From positions 2,161,424 through 2,225,423 of the forward strand of contig NC_089979.1 in assembly GCF_036417845.1 (NCBI RefSeq): a stretch of DNA of 64,000 nt, written 5' to 3'. A program made the translations under genes and the position numbers. Positions within the stretch are counted from its first letter, which is position 1. Every line of letters begins with the position of its first letter. Below are positions 46,045 through 59,800 of this stretch, piece after piece. The stretch is from Apteryx mantelli. Taxonomy: Eukaryota; Chordata; Aves; Apterygiformes; Apterygidae. The notes beneath the pieces are model-generated. The model was not told the DNA's origin and made no database searches. It was given only the letters and a program-made list of their open reading frames with translations.

Positions 46045-49000
46045 ATTTGCACACGCTGAGGTCACCAGAGCACAAACACCACTGTTTCAGGTACTCTGCA
46101 AAGTCTAGCACACATTTCTGCAATGGTTTTCCCACATTTCTTCCCATCACCAGACTGAGAGCAAGTTTGGACGAACTGCAATTCTGGATCCGTACATAGC
46201 TCCCAAGTGGCTCAAATGTGGTTTCTTCGCTGGAACGACTTCATGTAAATAGCCAAGGTGCTGCACTAGCATGGACGTGACTGTATGAGCCAAATCCCCG
46301 GTGGTAGGAAGACTTTGAAACCAGTCGCGGGCTTGCACTACCTGGCAATGTTTCCTTCATGGCGTCCTCTGCCTGTGAACCATGCCCAGAGCTTGGTTCC
46401 CAGAGGTGTGCAGTATGATTGCGGCTTTCTGCTGTACAAAGATGGTACATGGGGCTTCTCCCTTTATATCTGCCAGCTCTGGCAATCAGTGGTCTCAGGC
46501 TTCGCTGGCCCAGGGGCTGCATCGGGAGCTCTGTGTATAGTAGCCAGCAGTGAACCACCCTCAATATGTCTTGTCCCATGTTGAGTTTATTCACACTCCC
46601 AACCTTCACAGCACCCTGTTAGCATTAGTGACACCGTTTCTTTAAAGGTAATTTGAAAAATGACTTCTTTCTTCTTTTATTCTTCTTTTATTTTTCTTTT
46701 TAACCCTCTGCCTCAGAATTTCATTCAGTCCCCTCGTTCCTGCAGCATGAGCGGTAGCGAGATTGCTCTGTCTACCATTTCTGCATCATATATGTTGTAC
46801 AACCCTCTGCCCCATGTCCTGCCTGTTAGCTCTTGTTCAAGCTGAAGAGCCCTTGTCTAAATCCACTTTTCACTCATGAATGCATTCTTTGCCCTTTACT
46901 TGCTGAAGTAAATATGTACCCCAGGTGCTCGGGTGCAACTGAGAGAGGACTGCTTTTCACCATATCACGGAACTAAGTTCTTTTTATCCAAAACCCCAGG
47001 GCACCTTGCCAAGGCAGTAATGCCTGATAAATTTCTTCTATAGTCTGAAGAAATTGAGGTATGCCTGAAAGGAAAGCTATAGCCCAGACATATGGATAAG
47101 TATTTCAGCATCTTTGTTCCTAGGCATTTGTGAAGAACCTTATTTTATGTTCTGTCTCCAAGAAAAACACAAGAAATGCCACATTTATTTTGCATTCTTA
47201 TAAAAAGAGGGTTTATTAGAACATAGTCAGAATATCTAGTTACCGCCTGACGTGTCAGGGCTAGAAAGACTGTTAGACATTTCCCATTCACTGGCCATAA
47301 GTGTATCTCAGCACTTCTGCTCATGATATCAATGAGTATGTGCTAGTATAACTCGAAGATAGCCTGCTCCCCTTATTTGTTTTCCACTGCACAGTACTGG
47401 TCTTTCTCAGAAATAAATTACCATGCTCACTCTACCTTGTCCGTATCCTGCATTGGTTGATAAGCAATGAAGCCATGCCCCAGAACATTGCAAAAGTATC
47501 ACATCAAGGAGCATTTAAAAACAAATACATCAGGAGCCAGATTATTATATTATGTTGTCATCTCAGTGAACACCACTAAAAATATCACTGCAGTCATGGG
47601 CACTGGAAGAGTGAATCATGGGTACAAGATACTGAAAATGCTTGAAACCAAGCCACTGCTGGCCTTGGGAAGGTGAACCGAGGAACCAGGACTTCACATG
47701 TAGCTGAGGAAACTAAAGTTATGTTACCAGAAAGCTGCACAGAAAAAAACATTGGCTCTCAATTGAAAGAGATGAAGATATAGCCCTGTAGCCCAGTAAA
47801 TACGTTACTGCCATTGTTAGTAATAGCCCACAGTCTTTTTACTGAGTTTGCAAGGCCTCAGGGCTGAGGCTTGGTAGACTTGCTGTGTCTGAACTTGCCT
47901 TTACCTGCCCAAAGCTTTGTTTTTACCTTGTTTAGCTCTAACAGCATTTTTTTTTCTAATTGACTAGGCAGCTATGGCTAATTTGCTTTACTTTTGTTTA
48001 TCTGGGTCTGGTACAACCATAGTTTTATATAGATAGCTGTAACAAGCAGTTACTCTATGTAAAATGAGATATTTACCACTCTAACAGAGCAGACAGCATA
48101 GGATGCTGCATAGAGGAGTCCTTGCATGGGATGGTAAGAGATGGAGCACAGGCTTGGCACTGGAGATCCCATGGATTTAAACAATTCACCAATGGTCAGT
48201 CAAAAAAATGCAGACCAGGAGCTGAGCAAAACTGGCTTTGTGGATAACAAAAAGAACAAAGAACTTGCATAAAATGCATCATAACTTAGTAAATTCAGAT
48301 GTAAGATGGACTTGCAGACCAGTGAAGAAAGAGCAAGGTGAAAAAGTGCTTTAGCAAACAATATCAAAATGACCCCAAGTGGATCTTAGATTGAGGAAGA
48401 AGACTGCATCTCTACCAGCATCGTGCTCCTCCCGGTGAAGGTCTCGGGATGCTGGTGATTGACTGGAGTTACTGCACCCCCATAGAACGAAAGCCGCCAG
48501 CATAAGGACCCAAATGGGCAGTGGAAGACCGAGCACCAGGAAAAGGGCTCGAAACTAGGAAGTATGTGTATAACAGTTTTAACTGTATTGTTATTACTGA
48601 AACTTTTTCTGTAATAATACTAATTTTTTTCTTTTTTTCTGTAAAAATTAGAATTTTACAACTAGTAATTCTTTGATTACACTGTTAAGATTTCAATAAA
48701 GTCTTATCTTTAAGTATGAGATGTATTTTCCTTTTGCCCACAACAAGGTTTTGAGCATAGCAAAAATACAGAGATTCCCAGCAGGTTATGGAGAGATGAC
48801 TAGGTATACCGACATTTATGTAGGCCTCATTTCCAGTACTGCAGTCTTGCTTGGTCTAATTGAGAATGGGGTGCATGTAGACATCTACACCAGAACTGTT
48901 CCTCCTGTCTCCCCTGAGAATCAATGGAAAGACAGAGGGACTTCCAGGGCACAATTAATTTGTCCTGTTGTTAACATCTACTCCATAATGGAGTAGGCTG

Positions 49001-50790
49001 GAAAGGGCTATTTATTACTGGTGTCAGTACAAGAAGCTTGAGTGACTAGCTCTGGTGGAGATTCCCGCGTTAAAAATATCCAAGACATGGTGTGGTGGGC
49101 CTCACAATCAATGTCTTTTCTGACAGGTCTCCAGTTCAAAGAAAAATGAACTCTTGAGGTCTGTGCTATAATGAAGATCAGCTTAGACCGGAATGGATGG
49201 GAAAGAGAAGTGTTGCTTGGCTTAAGTCTCCCAAGCTCTTGCGAGAAATAATACGGAGAAAGACACTATTTTGGAGGTTGCAGAGCAACTTTGTCCCTTT
49301 ATTTACTAAGGGGAGAGCTGAGAGAGACTCTTCTCCTGAAGGGCATTTTAGCTAAGTGCTTTCAGTTTGGCGGTTTTGGCAGATCGGGGTTGAGATGAAG
49401 CTCGCTCCCATTCCTGTACTGTTGGTCATTATACTGTATTCCTAGCAATGAACCTGGGCCTTTAGGAGCTCTCATATTGCCCAAATGTGGTCATTTCCTT
49501 ACTCTCTTATGGCCACATCTGAACGCCTGTAATGTCAATAGGAAGACCTATATTCTGTTTGGCAGCTTTGGGTGAGGTTCACTGGAGAAGCCTTAAGCAC
49601 TGTGCAGTGCAGTTTGTTCTTGGGAAGTTTCCTTGGGCAGCTGGCCAAAAAACATTCATTGCTCGTACACTTGGGTGATGGGCAACTTCCTCTGAACTGT
49701 AACGATTTCAGACTGTTATTTCTATCAATAATCCTTTTATGGCAAGAAATAATTCTGGCCAGGGTGGCTCATACCTTGATAACAGTAAGGTCCATCCCCA
49801 CCAGAGCTTTCTGAGTCTTATTTTCCTCGTTAGCTAAGCGTGGATGGTGCATGTGTGAGTACCAAGCCTGGCATCACAACGCACCAGAACAGGAGGTGGG
49901 GATTTCTCTGGCTACCCTAAAGCTGCAGAGACAGGCATGTGGCAAACTGGGCTGAGCACAAAAGGTGGCACCTGGGAGAAAGTTAAAATGTCTCAAAACC
50001 CTGACTGTCCTGTGATTTCATTTGTGAGGTAAATGGTGAGAATTCATTGTACAGCTGTGTGCTTCAGCCCTCCCTTTTATGATGCAGTTGAAGCAAGATT
50101 TTTCGAGATCCTCATCAGCTAAAAAACATTAGACACAGCTGATTGCAGCCTCCTTCTCAGTGCTCATGCTCCTCGACTTTAATTTGTGCATCCATGTAGC
50201 TGTCATCACTTTGACAAGCCACAAGCGGAGGAGACTTATCTTCCTCTCCCTTCATTGGCCATGGATGTTTCACCTCTTTGATCTCTGGCCAGTTTGTCAA
50301 CATATTTTCTGTATTTCAGCTGTTATGGCAGGGATCACAGCTCCTGGATGAGATCTAGTCTGAAAAGCATAAAATCTGTGCGGGTGAGGCACTGTGTCCC
50401 ACAACTGCACCCCAGGCCCCAGAACAGGGCCTGGACCTCTGAAACTACAGGGTAGTGCTCAAACCTGAGCCTCTCCTGTGAGGAGCAGGTAGCACAGTAC
50501 GCAGAACTAGTTAATGTAGCTCTGTTCCCACAAGTCTGGTGTAAAAGCTGGCTGCTCCCAGGCTGCTCCTGCAAATGCCATCTCTGCGCATAAATCACCC
50601 AAAGAAAGACTCAACAGAGTCTTTTTCTTATTTTGCAAACTCCTGTCTAAAATATAGTTCCCTCCTCATGCGGATCCATCTGTTTTTCTCTCGTTCTTCT
50701 CACTCTCAGAGGCTGTTTGAGATTTATGGTCTCCCTGAAGCTTTATATTCATTTAAGACTGAGTCTTTTGCCCATGGCCTCTGTTCATAA
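46045..50790. other. Intergenic region with two LTR-like candidates
   Basis: No supported gene. AATAAA occurs at 48695-48700 after an AT-rich stretch and resembles a transcript or LTR 3' end. A second candidate lies near 49211-49450 (both discussed in the findings). The rest is unremarkable AT-leaning DNA. Confidence 0.5.
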
Positions 50791-50794
50791 GATC

Positions 50795-51065
50795 TCCTGA
50801 TATCTTGTGTCTGCTGCCTCTTATTCTATTCCTGTGCACCTTCAAGAAGAGTCCAGTTCCGTATTCTCTATACCCTCCCATCAGGTAATTTTAGACTCAT
50901 AGCAATGAGGTCTCGCCTTCACCTTCTCTTCTTCAGGGTGAAGAAATCCAGTTCACCCAGCTTCTTCTTGAACCTTCTGTGCTCCAGCCTCCTGAATAGC
51001 TTTGCAGGACTCACTCTGGTATGTTGACATCTTTTTGGTCCTGGGCTCCCAAAATAGAGGTATTT
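50795..51065 (-). mobile_element. Old CR1 LINE fragment (3' region)
   Basis: In plus orientation 'cttctcttcttcagggtgaa', 'gaaatccagttcacccagct', 'gtgctccagcctcctgaata' and 'ctgggctcccaaaatagagg' match the reverse complement of CR1 C-terminal coding sequence. It is diverged. Confidence 0.65.
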
Positions 51066-51069
51066 GTTC

Positions 51070-53190
51070 TGATTTTCTTAATACTGCAACTCCTGTTGTT
51101 ATAGCCAAAAAAGCTAAATGATATTTTTCCCTTGGTTTATTTTCTTTCTCTCTCCTTTGAGCCCTGCTCTGAAGATAGGAGAGTACATGGGCATGCACCA
51201 CATCATCCATCTCTCCATCACAGCACCCACCCTTGCCGTCCAGCAGTGCCTAACTTAAGCCCCACATGATGAATTGTGATTAACAACATTTCTAGAATTA
51301 CCATGAAACCCAGAGGCAGCAACACGAACCACGTGAGCTAATACCACAGCAAACATGCCCTTTGGTTTCCCACAGCACTAGGTGCTTAAACTGGGAAAGA
51401 AATTTTATCAGGGCAGGAATGTAATAACATTTGCTTTGCAGTGACAAGGTAGAGTCACCCAAACTCAGACAATAGCAATAGCAGCCTATCTGCTTACATG
51501 TTACTGCTTCACGATCCCATATGGTTTTTCCTGCACAACAGCTTGTAGTTTGAGATGAGCGGAAAGAAGAGTTTTGTTTCATGTAATTACCCATCAATCT
51601 GATTTTTTCCATTCCCCTAAAAAGATTTCGAACCCTCCCCTGCTGATATTTTGGGTAATATTTTCCACAGTAATTCCTAGCAATATAGTCAGACTTTGAT
51701 TGTCATTTTTGAATAGAAAAGTGAAAGTTTTCCAACTTTTCCCAACAGAGAAAAATAATATATATATTTTTTTGTTTAGAAGGTCTTCTCAGTAAAAGCC
51801 AGGAACTTTTGATTCTGGAAATAGCAAAGAACAGCCCAACAGATCTCATATCTGAACACTATATAAATACTTCATGCGGCTGCTTTGCCAACACTTTTCA
51901 ATACTGGCAAAAGTGAAAGAAGGGCTGTTTATTTTAAAAAAAGAAAAAGCTAAGTAAAATATCTTAGCAAAGGTTTTGCAATGCTGGGAGGGACAACAGC
52001 TCCCTTTTGCAGACAGGGAGCAAAGGTATGGAGAATGTTAGGGAGAGATGGATAACTTGACCTGTCCGAAAGCTGTGAGGAAATCAGATAGGATATTTCC
52101 TTCATCAGTGGAGGGAGACTGGCTCCGCCACTTGCATTGGGCTGTGATGAGCTGTGGTCTGATTTTCTGGTGATGTGAATCTCTCCCAAAGTGATCCGCA
52201 TTCTTTTTCTAGCTCAGCTCCGCTATGAATTTTAGCAGATCAGCTTGGCCTTAGCTCCATGTTTCAGCTGCCAGCCCATGAGCCCTTCCTCTGGGACTCG
52301 GTGATGTCTGAGACAAGCTGCCCTGGAGAGGAGGAGGCATCTAATTTGACTCTTGAGAAACACATCACCCTACTCAGAGCTTAGCTACCTACCGGATAAC
52401 AAACTATGCCCCTGCATAAGCATGCACCATTCTGCTGCTGGCATCATGGGTCACCGTCTGCAGTTCGAGCCATGCCAGTGCTGTCCCCTCTGGAACAGCA
52501 TCGCTCTTGGGCTGAATTCCCTGTTGTCCACAGAGTTACGCAGTGGGGATCTAGTCTGATCTGCTGTTTATTTATTATTCACGGCTCTTCTTATTTACTG
52601 TGTTTCCCCATGCACCTTTCTGATCAAGCTGGAGAGACAGACCTTCAGCAGCGTTGCACGAAGTTATCCTCCTGGAGAAACTAGATGGTTGTACCCAGAA
52701 TGAGCTCCACAGTTTGCAAGCAGATACGCCTGTGTGCACAGGCGAGTTGTGTATGTCTGTAAAATCCAGGAAGTACTTTATAAAACTTATTTTTAAAACA
52801 AATCTAGCTGACTTAATTTAATCATAGAAGAATATCTGGGATTATGTAACAAGAAGATTATCTTTCACTTAATGCATAGGCAAAGATGACTCATGCCCTT
52901 AAGGGTAAGGTTATGTCGTCACCAGTGAATGGTCATGTACTTACAAATCCTTGCTTCCTATGTCAACTTTGCCTTCGCCTTTGCAGGCAAACTGTGAAGG
53001 ACTTGGATAGAGCACAGCCAGATGTGGGCACAGTACAGCACAGCCACTGCTGTAGCCCTCAAAAGAGGCAGAAAGGTAAGTTATTGCTGACATTCAAAAA
53101 GACATCCAGCTATAGATGACAGCAACTGGTATACAGTGAGAAGTGTTTTGAGCGTAAAGCAGAAAATAAGGAGTTTCCCGCCAGGATGGA
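51070..53190. other. Non-coding stretch
   Basis: No supported gene. A segment near 51995-52085 ('ttgcagacagggagcaaagg ... aacttgacctgtccgaaagc') weakly recalls a MIR/L2 core; I do not call it. Confidence 0.5.
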
Positions 53191-53194
53191 TCCA

Positions 53195-53350
53195 GACTGC
53201 AGAATTATAAAACATCTGTGGCTGGAAGGGAACCCCCTCGATGTCTCTGGTTCAGACCCCTGCACAAAGCAAGGTCAGCTTTGAGGACAGATCCAACTAA
53301 GCTCTTCATCGGCTGCTGCCATGTCACCCAGGAGCAGACCACGTGTGAAA
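53195..53350 (-). mobile_element. CR1-like 3' end relic
   Basis: 'ggctggaagggaaccccctc', 'tctggttcagacccctgcac' and 'gatccaactaagctcttcat' follow the pattern of the reverse-complement CR1 3' end, with strong divergence. Confidence 0.5.
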
Positions 53351-53769
53351 GCAGATCCATCCTCTCCTTCCCCAGACTCAAGAGAGCTGCATGAGCTGTG
53401 GCATTTCCTCGTTCCACAAATGAACAGCTGGGAAACGCGTAGGTTAAAGTCCTGATCCAAAGCCCACATCAAATTATAGAGGTTGAGAGACTTCCCCCAG
53501 GCTACAGTGGCACGGGGGTGGGATGGGAGCTAAACACCCTTCGGAGCTGTCCTGAATCGTCATCTCACCGTTACTGATTAGTGGACAATACTTCTTGCAA
53601 ACAAAACTGTTTCTGTTATTTGAGATGTATTTGTAACTTGCTTTCAGATTTTCTTTGGAGTAATTTGTCATTTGAAACTGTTCTCAAACCACACAAAGTC
53701 TCTGTTCTTTATTTTTGCAACGGACTTTGGCTTCAGTACCCTGTCTAGGGACAAGGATTTAAAGCACAG

Positions 53770-53870
53770 CTTCTCTGGCTGCAAAATGGGGAGAATATTT
53801 ATCACCTAGCTTTGGTGTTCAGCCTCTGAGATCCTCAGACAGGCAGATGTTATAGAGCTTCAAAGCACTG
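53770..53870 (+). repeat. Core-SINE-like relic
   Basis: 'ctgcaaaatggggagaatat', 'ttatcacctagctttggtgt' and 'ctctgagatcctcagacagg' with 'gttatagagcttcaaagcac' recall the 3' half of MIR-type elements in sauropsids ('tgtaaaatggggataa ... ttgagatcctc'). Confidence 0.4.
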
Positions 53871-53899
53871 TTTTTACAATTTGTTAGGTTGGTAATGAG

Positions 53900-56800
53900 T
53901 CATTAACTGTGCTCCCACTGTGATTTACATCCAGGGAGCTTAGGACACTTTCCAGATGCAAAGGAATATGTTTTCCTGAGATAGAGAAAGGCTACTTTCA
54001 TAGGGTGAAATAATCCCTGTAAAGGTCTTACAGAAAGTTTGAAGCTTGGCTGGAAATGTTGCAGTCTTCATCTCCTAAAACCAAGGTCTAGCTGCCCAAC
54101 ACATCCTTGTCCTAGTTAGCAGACTCAATTAGAATACGTGGCTATTTATAATGGAAACCCAACCTACATCTCAGCACTGAAAATAGAGGGGAATAAAATC
54201 CCATGAGGAATTAAAAAAAAAATAGAAATAACACCGCCGAATTTCAAGAGCTGCAAATATCTCTTGGACCTGGCTTCTTTAAAAGCTGTTTACCCCTGTG
54301 GTGGCTTATTCTGCTGCATCTTTCCAGGCCTCCCCTCATGGCAGGATTCAGCCCACCTTTGGGCCTTGGGCAGCTATTGAATTTCACTAAAAGAAGTGGT
54401 GCTATGAAGTGAGGAATGGGAGCAATTTCCCCTACTCCTCCTTCTTTTGAGAAGGAAAAAGGTGAGCCCACCCTGTGCTGAAACTACCTGGGCTGGAGAA
54501 AGGGTTAATGCACCACATGCATTAACCTGCAACCATCAATCAATCACTGTGGGACACTTAGTCCCTCATGAGCAGGTGCACCCAGGACACGGAGACACCT
54601 TTCCCAGGGCTCTTTCTGCCTGAGTGTTGGGGCTGGGAGGAAGGAACCCGTGTTCACATTTTCTCCCTGAAAATATAATTAAAAAACAAAAACAAAAAAC
54701 CCAAGTGTCCTGGAGACAGGCAACTGCAGACTTCTGGGGATGTGTAGGTAACACTGACAGCTAGTTGGTGCCTGAGTATAAACGAAGCATCTTCTAAATC
54801 CCTCATTAGTCTTAGATGCACCTACTCCCCTTTAGTAAAACAATCATGTTGTCACATGTCATTTCAAGCTTTGCCTAATTACAGGATACCATAAAACCTA
54901 TTAACTCTCCCATGGCCTCAAGGGCTGTCCAGATCATGCCAAAGAAAACAAGCCAGATTATTGAGCAATGAGGGAGAAACAATAACACAGGTGCATCCAT
55001 CCACCCACGTGTACAGTCCCACATTCACGTGCTCCAGCCATCCTGGCCATTCCAAAGTCCACCACAACACCCCCACACAGCTCTTGACCCAGGCACTGCT
55101 CCACAGCAGCAGCACTGCCAAGGATCAGAGGCTGGAAGGAAGACTGTGCCTTCCCCGGATGGATCCCACCTCCCTTGCTCTGGTCTCAGTGACTCCTCAG
55201 CTAGGTGGCTGCTTGGAGAGGTCCTCCATGTCTTCCCACTGTGCTCCCACAGGTTCTCCCAGTTTGCACCCAGTTGGGATGGGCTCCTTGCTGGGTGACT
55301 GACTGCTGGTTGGCTTTGGGTGCCACGTGTGAAGCCCGACCTACCCTATGCATGGGCTGTGTGAGGATCAGCTCCACTGCTCCCTGGTCTTTTCTCTCAG
55401 CAGCACTCACTGCAGCCAGCTGCTTTCAGCTGTAGGATCAGGATGGGCTGCAGAGGGTGGGCCTGATGTGGTCTCAGGACTCCCCAGCAGATCTCAGGAG
55501 CCAGTTTCAGCCTCTTCTTTGCAAGTTGAGATAGCAACTGTGGTGGGATAGCCTCCACTGCAGGCTTTGCAGAGGGGGGTATTTCCAAGTGTTTTGATGC
55601 TAACAGGTAGTTCCCAAGATCAGTGTTGTCTCCTGGCAGCCTTGGGATCCCCTGAGCAACATCTGTGGGCACAGCTCAGACCTCATGGCTTGCTGAAACA
55701 GCAGTCAGTCAGCAATTATATTTTATTACCTGCGAAAAAGGTTCCATGTCTGCCAACCTTTTCCCAAGGAGTTTTAGAGGATTTTCATGAGAAATCCTGA
55801 ATGCCAAAACTCAGCCATGTGCTGAGGTGATGAAGGGATGGTACTGCATGTACATGTGTGCTCTGAATAGATAACAGAAATGTCTGCACATCACCATTTT
55901 CCATTTGATAAAAAAATACTTTCTTTGCCTGCCTCACTCAGGAGAACTGACACAACAAAAGGACTCCAGCGAGACCTTCAGCTGTATATCTCCATCAGAT
56001 AATGACTCATGAACTGCCTTCCTAAAGGGGTAACATTGTAATCCAGCAATTGCCTACCTAAAACACCTCTCAGCTCCTTTAGCCATCCCAGCCTTGCCCC
56101 GTGAGAAAGGTGGAACAAGAGACCCTCTAAGGATCTGCTTTGTGAATCTCTTCTAGCTCACGTGATCTTTCACATCGTTTGGGCTGCCCAGCAAAAACTT
56201 GGTTTGAAACTGGCACAGACACAATTTATGAAAATGATTGTGATTAGAGAGTTGATCTTCCAAGAGAAGACTAGTACAGGATGACTTATTTAGCCTCACT
56301 GGCCCGTGAGATCTTTGTGCAGAGGTGGCACGCCAAAAGGCAGCTTGCACAAAACCCTGTCTTGATGTGAAAACATCAGCAGATGGACAGTTTCCTAGTT
56401 GCTTGTTCCAAAGGTTAAATGCTCTGAAAGGTAACACGGTGTGTCCCACAGAGGAGATAAAGATAGACTAGACCCCTTCCTCAAGCTGGCCACGGCTGGT
56501 GGCTTATAGCAGTTTTGTTTAAAATCACTTCTTTTACCTGGGTTGAAGTCAGATCTCTTGGTATTAACTTTCCTCTCCTCACCAGGACAGCTTTCCTCCT
56601 CTGCTGTAAGTGCATCACAGTCTGTTACTATCTCCTGTGTGTTTGCTTCCTGTTCAGATTTGGATGTCATCCCCAAAAAGAGACAGGTGTCTTTACACTG
56701 AAGAAACACCTTTTCCCCTGTGTCCTCTCTCTCCAGGGCAAATACCCTGCACAACAGCCAGGAAAGATAAAAACAAATTCTGGCTTGTTTTTAGGCTGGC

Positions 56801-59800
56801 TTTATAAGGACAAGGTTTATTTGATAATGGATTTGTGCATGCAGAGGCAACAACATATAGCTGCTAGTTTGAATTTGTTGCTCAGAGTTGCAAAGACCCT
56901 GTAGGTTTCAGCAACACAGATATTCAGATGGAAGAGACTCTGCCGGAGCCTTCGCTGGGACTGAAGACTGAGCTCAGCCCTCTTTAAGACTTCAGAGGAT
57001 CCACAAAAAAGAGCTACATCAAAGCACTATGGTATTAAACGAGGCTTTGCTGTTCTGCCGCTCACAGAAGCACCCGGTGAGGCGAACGTGTCCTAGTGCC
57101 ACCGGGAACCCCGTTCCCGCTGCCTGCTAGGGCCGGTTCGCCTCAGCGTGAGTGGTGGCATGTCCTTCTGCAAGCATGTCCCATCATTTACCCATCGCTG
57201 CCTCAAATCAGATCTGAGCCCTCCGAAATCCTGCCCCTGCCCCGGGGAGAGTTTCGGCTGGCAAAGCGCCATCCGCCTCCGCGATTTCACGCTGGCAAGT
57301 GGAAAAGTGCTGTGCCACAGCCTGCGTTTGTGTCTCCTCTGGGGAATCAGCTGAGCATCAAACCTGCGTGCACAGCAGCAGGGCACGAAGAGGGAGCAAA
57401 TCCTCTTTGGACCGTCAGGGCGCTCCTCACCCAGCTCCTGGCCTTGCTACAAACACGTTCATGGCAAGTCCAACGGTAAAGCAGGAGCAGATACACCAAC
57501 AAGAGCACGTGGACATCAGTCCCCCTCCTCTTCCTGCAGCTTTTTGTCTCCCACTCTCAGATTAGCAGGCAAAAGTAGTTTCTTTTGCAAGGAGACAGAG
57601 GGATGCACATGCATCCGCAGTCCAACCCGCCAATCCCCACCACAGCCGGTAACGAGGCAGGAGTGAGAACTCTTGCTTCACGCACCAGTGAGTCGAGGGC
57701 GAGGCTTTGTGCATTGAAACAAGGGCTGGGCATTGCCTCAGCGCTGGTGTGCTACCTCTGGTGGGACTGCCAGTCTTGAGGCACCTGGGGCTTTACTTAA
57801 AGCCCCAGTTCGTGGAGTCACATGAACAACAGCTGTTACCTCTTAAAAATCACACAGCGCTCACAGCACAAATGTCTAACCCTCGCAATGGGGAGGAAGC
57901 ACCTGAAAAGATGAACCACATTCACGCTTTAAATGACCAAGGGGACCCTGAAGTGTTCAGGTGTCTGGGTTAGGTTCTGGGACTCTGACTCTGGGGTTTC
58001 AAATACTGGTACCTTCAATTACCTGTAAGGTTATGGATCTTCTAGGATTTCAGCAATACACTTGAGAAGGACTAGTGCAAAATCAGATCCCCCACCACCA
58101 CCAGGCACGATGTCCCTCCCCAAGTTTACTAAGAGTATTCACAAGCTTCAAGCTCAGCGCACGCTAAAAGTGGGTCACAGGACCAGGCCGCTTGTGTAAT
58201 AGTGTCCAGATCTCCAGCTCATGGGCCTGTAGGTCTCTCTTCAAGGCCACCCTCTGCTCTGAGCTTCTTGTTCCTGATGTCATGGTGGTGGATATAGAGC
58301 TGTACATCATCTCGGAGGTCCCCCTGGAAGGGTACAGGGAAGCAGGATGGACTGCTCAGGGCATAGACAGATTATTCTATACACCTTGTATTTTTTAAAA
58401 CCTCATCCCAAACTTCAGGGCAGAGTCCCAGGGAGGGGGGGGTGAAGGCACATCAGGAAGCCCCTTAATGCAGATGCAGCCCTTCTGTCTCATCCTTTCC
58501 CAATACTCTGAGTATCCTTGTCCCAGTTTGGGGACAAGGGTGGCCGTGCAGCTGGGAAGCTCTCCCCAGGGACATCAACATTCACATGCTTTGGGTGCCC
58601 ATAAATGATCTTGCTAAATTGAGATCTGAACCATGGTGCTCCATTTGCCTCTGAGTCCCCTCAACATACCTGCTTCAGACACCCAAAAGTTTTCCTTCAC
58701 CTCATTTTTAGGGGATTTGCCTCGTTTTCAGACATAGGACTGTACTGAGTGAACAGACTCTGGCTTTACACTCCCTGGGAATTAGGGATGTGAGAGCCTT
58801 GCAGGACAGTGATGAAGACATCTGAAAGAGGACATGTCTGTGTGTCAGAAGCAGCCATTCCAAGTCTTCCCAGGCCTAATATGGCAAAATAGATCTATTT
58901 TAAGAAGGAAAAAAAAATTGCACATGATAGGTTTTAGATGAGAAATAATTTTGGAGTGATATTGAGAATGATATCACTCCTGCTGCACTTCATTCCTGCC
59001 AAGTGCTTTCTATAATTAATAACTACCTCAGTTGAAGTGACTTTCTTTTGAATGTGAAATATTAAACATTAAAATCCCTATCTGTAAATATAAGACTACA
59101 GCAGATATCTCCATAAGCCTTGCAGCTAGATGATAATATGTATTTATATTTTATATAGACATTTTTAGTAAGAAGTACAAGTTCGTTCTGTATTTGATTA
59201 CATCAGAGTTCCATTTCACACTAAATGTCTGAACTGAGGAGATATCACCTTCTTTTTTCTTCTCTTGCTAGAGTTTTGCATTAATTTCTGCCCTGGCCTC
59301 CTCTCTTTTTCTCTCATGCCCCCCTGGATCAATGCACCTTCCATGAGGACTGTATGTATCTTTTTTTCCCCTCCCTCCCTCGCAAAGAAGACAAAATACA
59401 CAAAATGAGAAGAAATCAAGCAGCAACACAGCTCCTGGTGTTTCCCACCTTGCAGCTTGAGCCAGCCTGTAATCAGGGCACACCAGGATAACAACCACCA
59501 CCAGTCAGGTCTACACATGATGTGACCAGTGTCCAGCTGCTACTGGTGGAAAGTTACTGGCAGTGATCCCTGCTGGAAACTCAGATCCTGTGAGCGTTAG
59601 TCACAATGTTTGTTTTGACGTGTAGCTTTCATCCACTCCCCTAACCTCACAGCATTGGCGATGCCGCTGCGGGAACCTTGAGTCAAACCAGGAGGATTGA
59701 ACTGGGTCCAAATTTGAACTCGCGCAAGACATTGGAATGGTTTCTCTTGTAGCTTTTTCCAGCAATGGGCAGAATTAACAGCCTTTTCTAGCTAATATTG

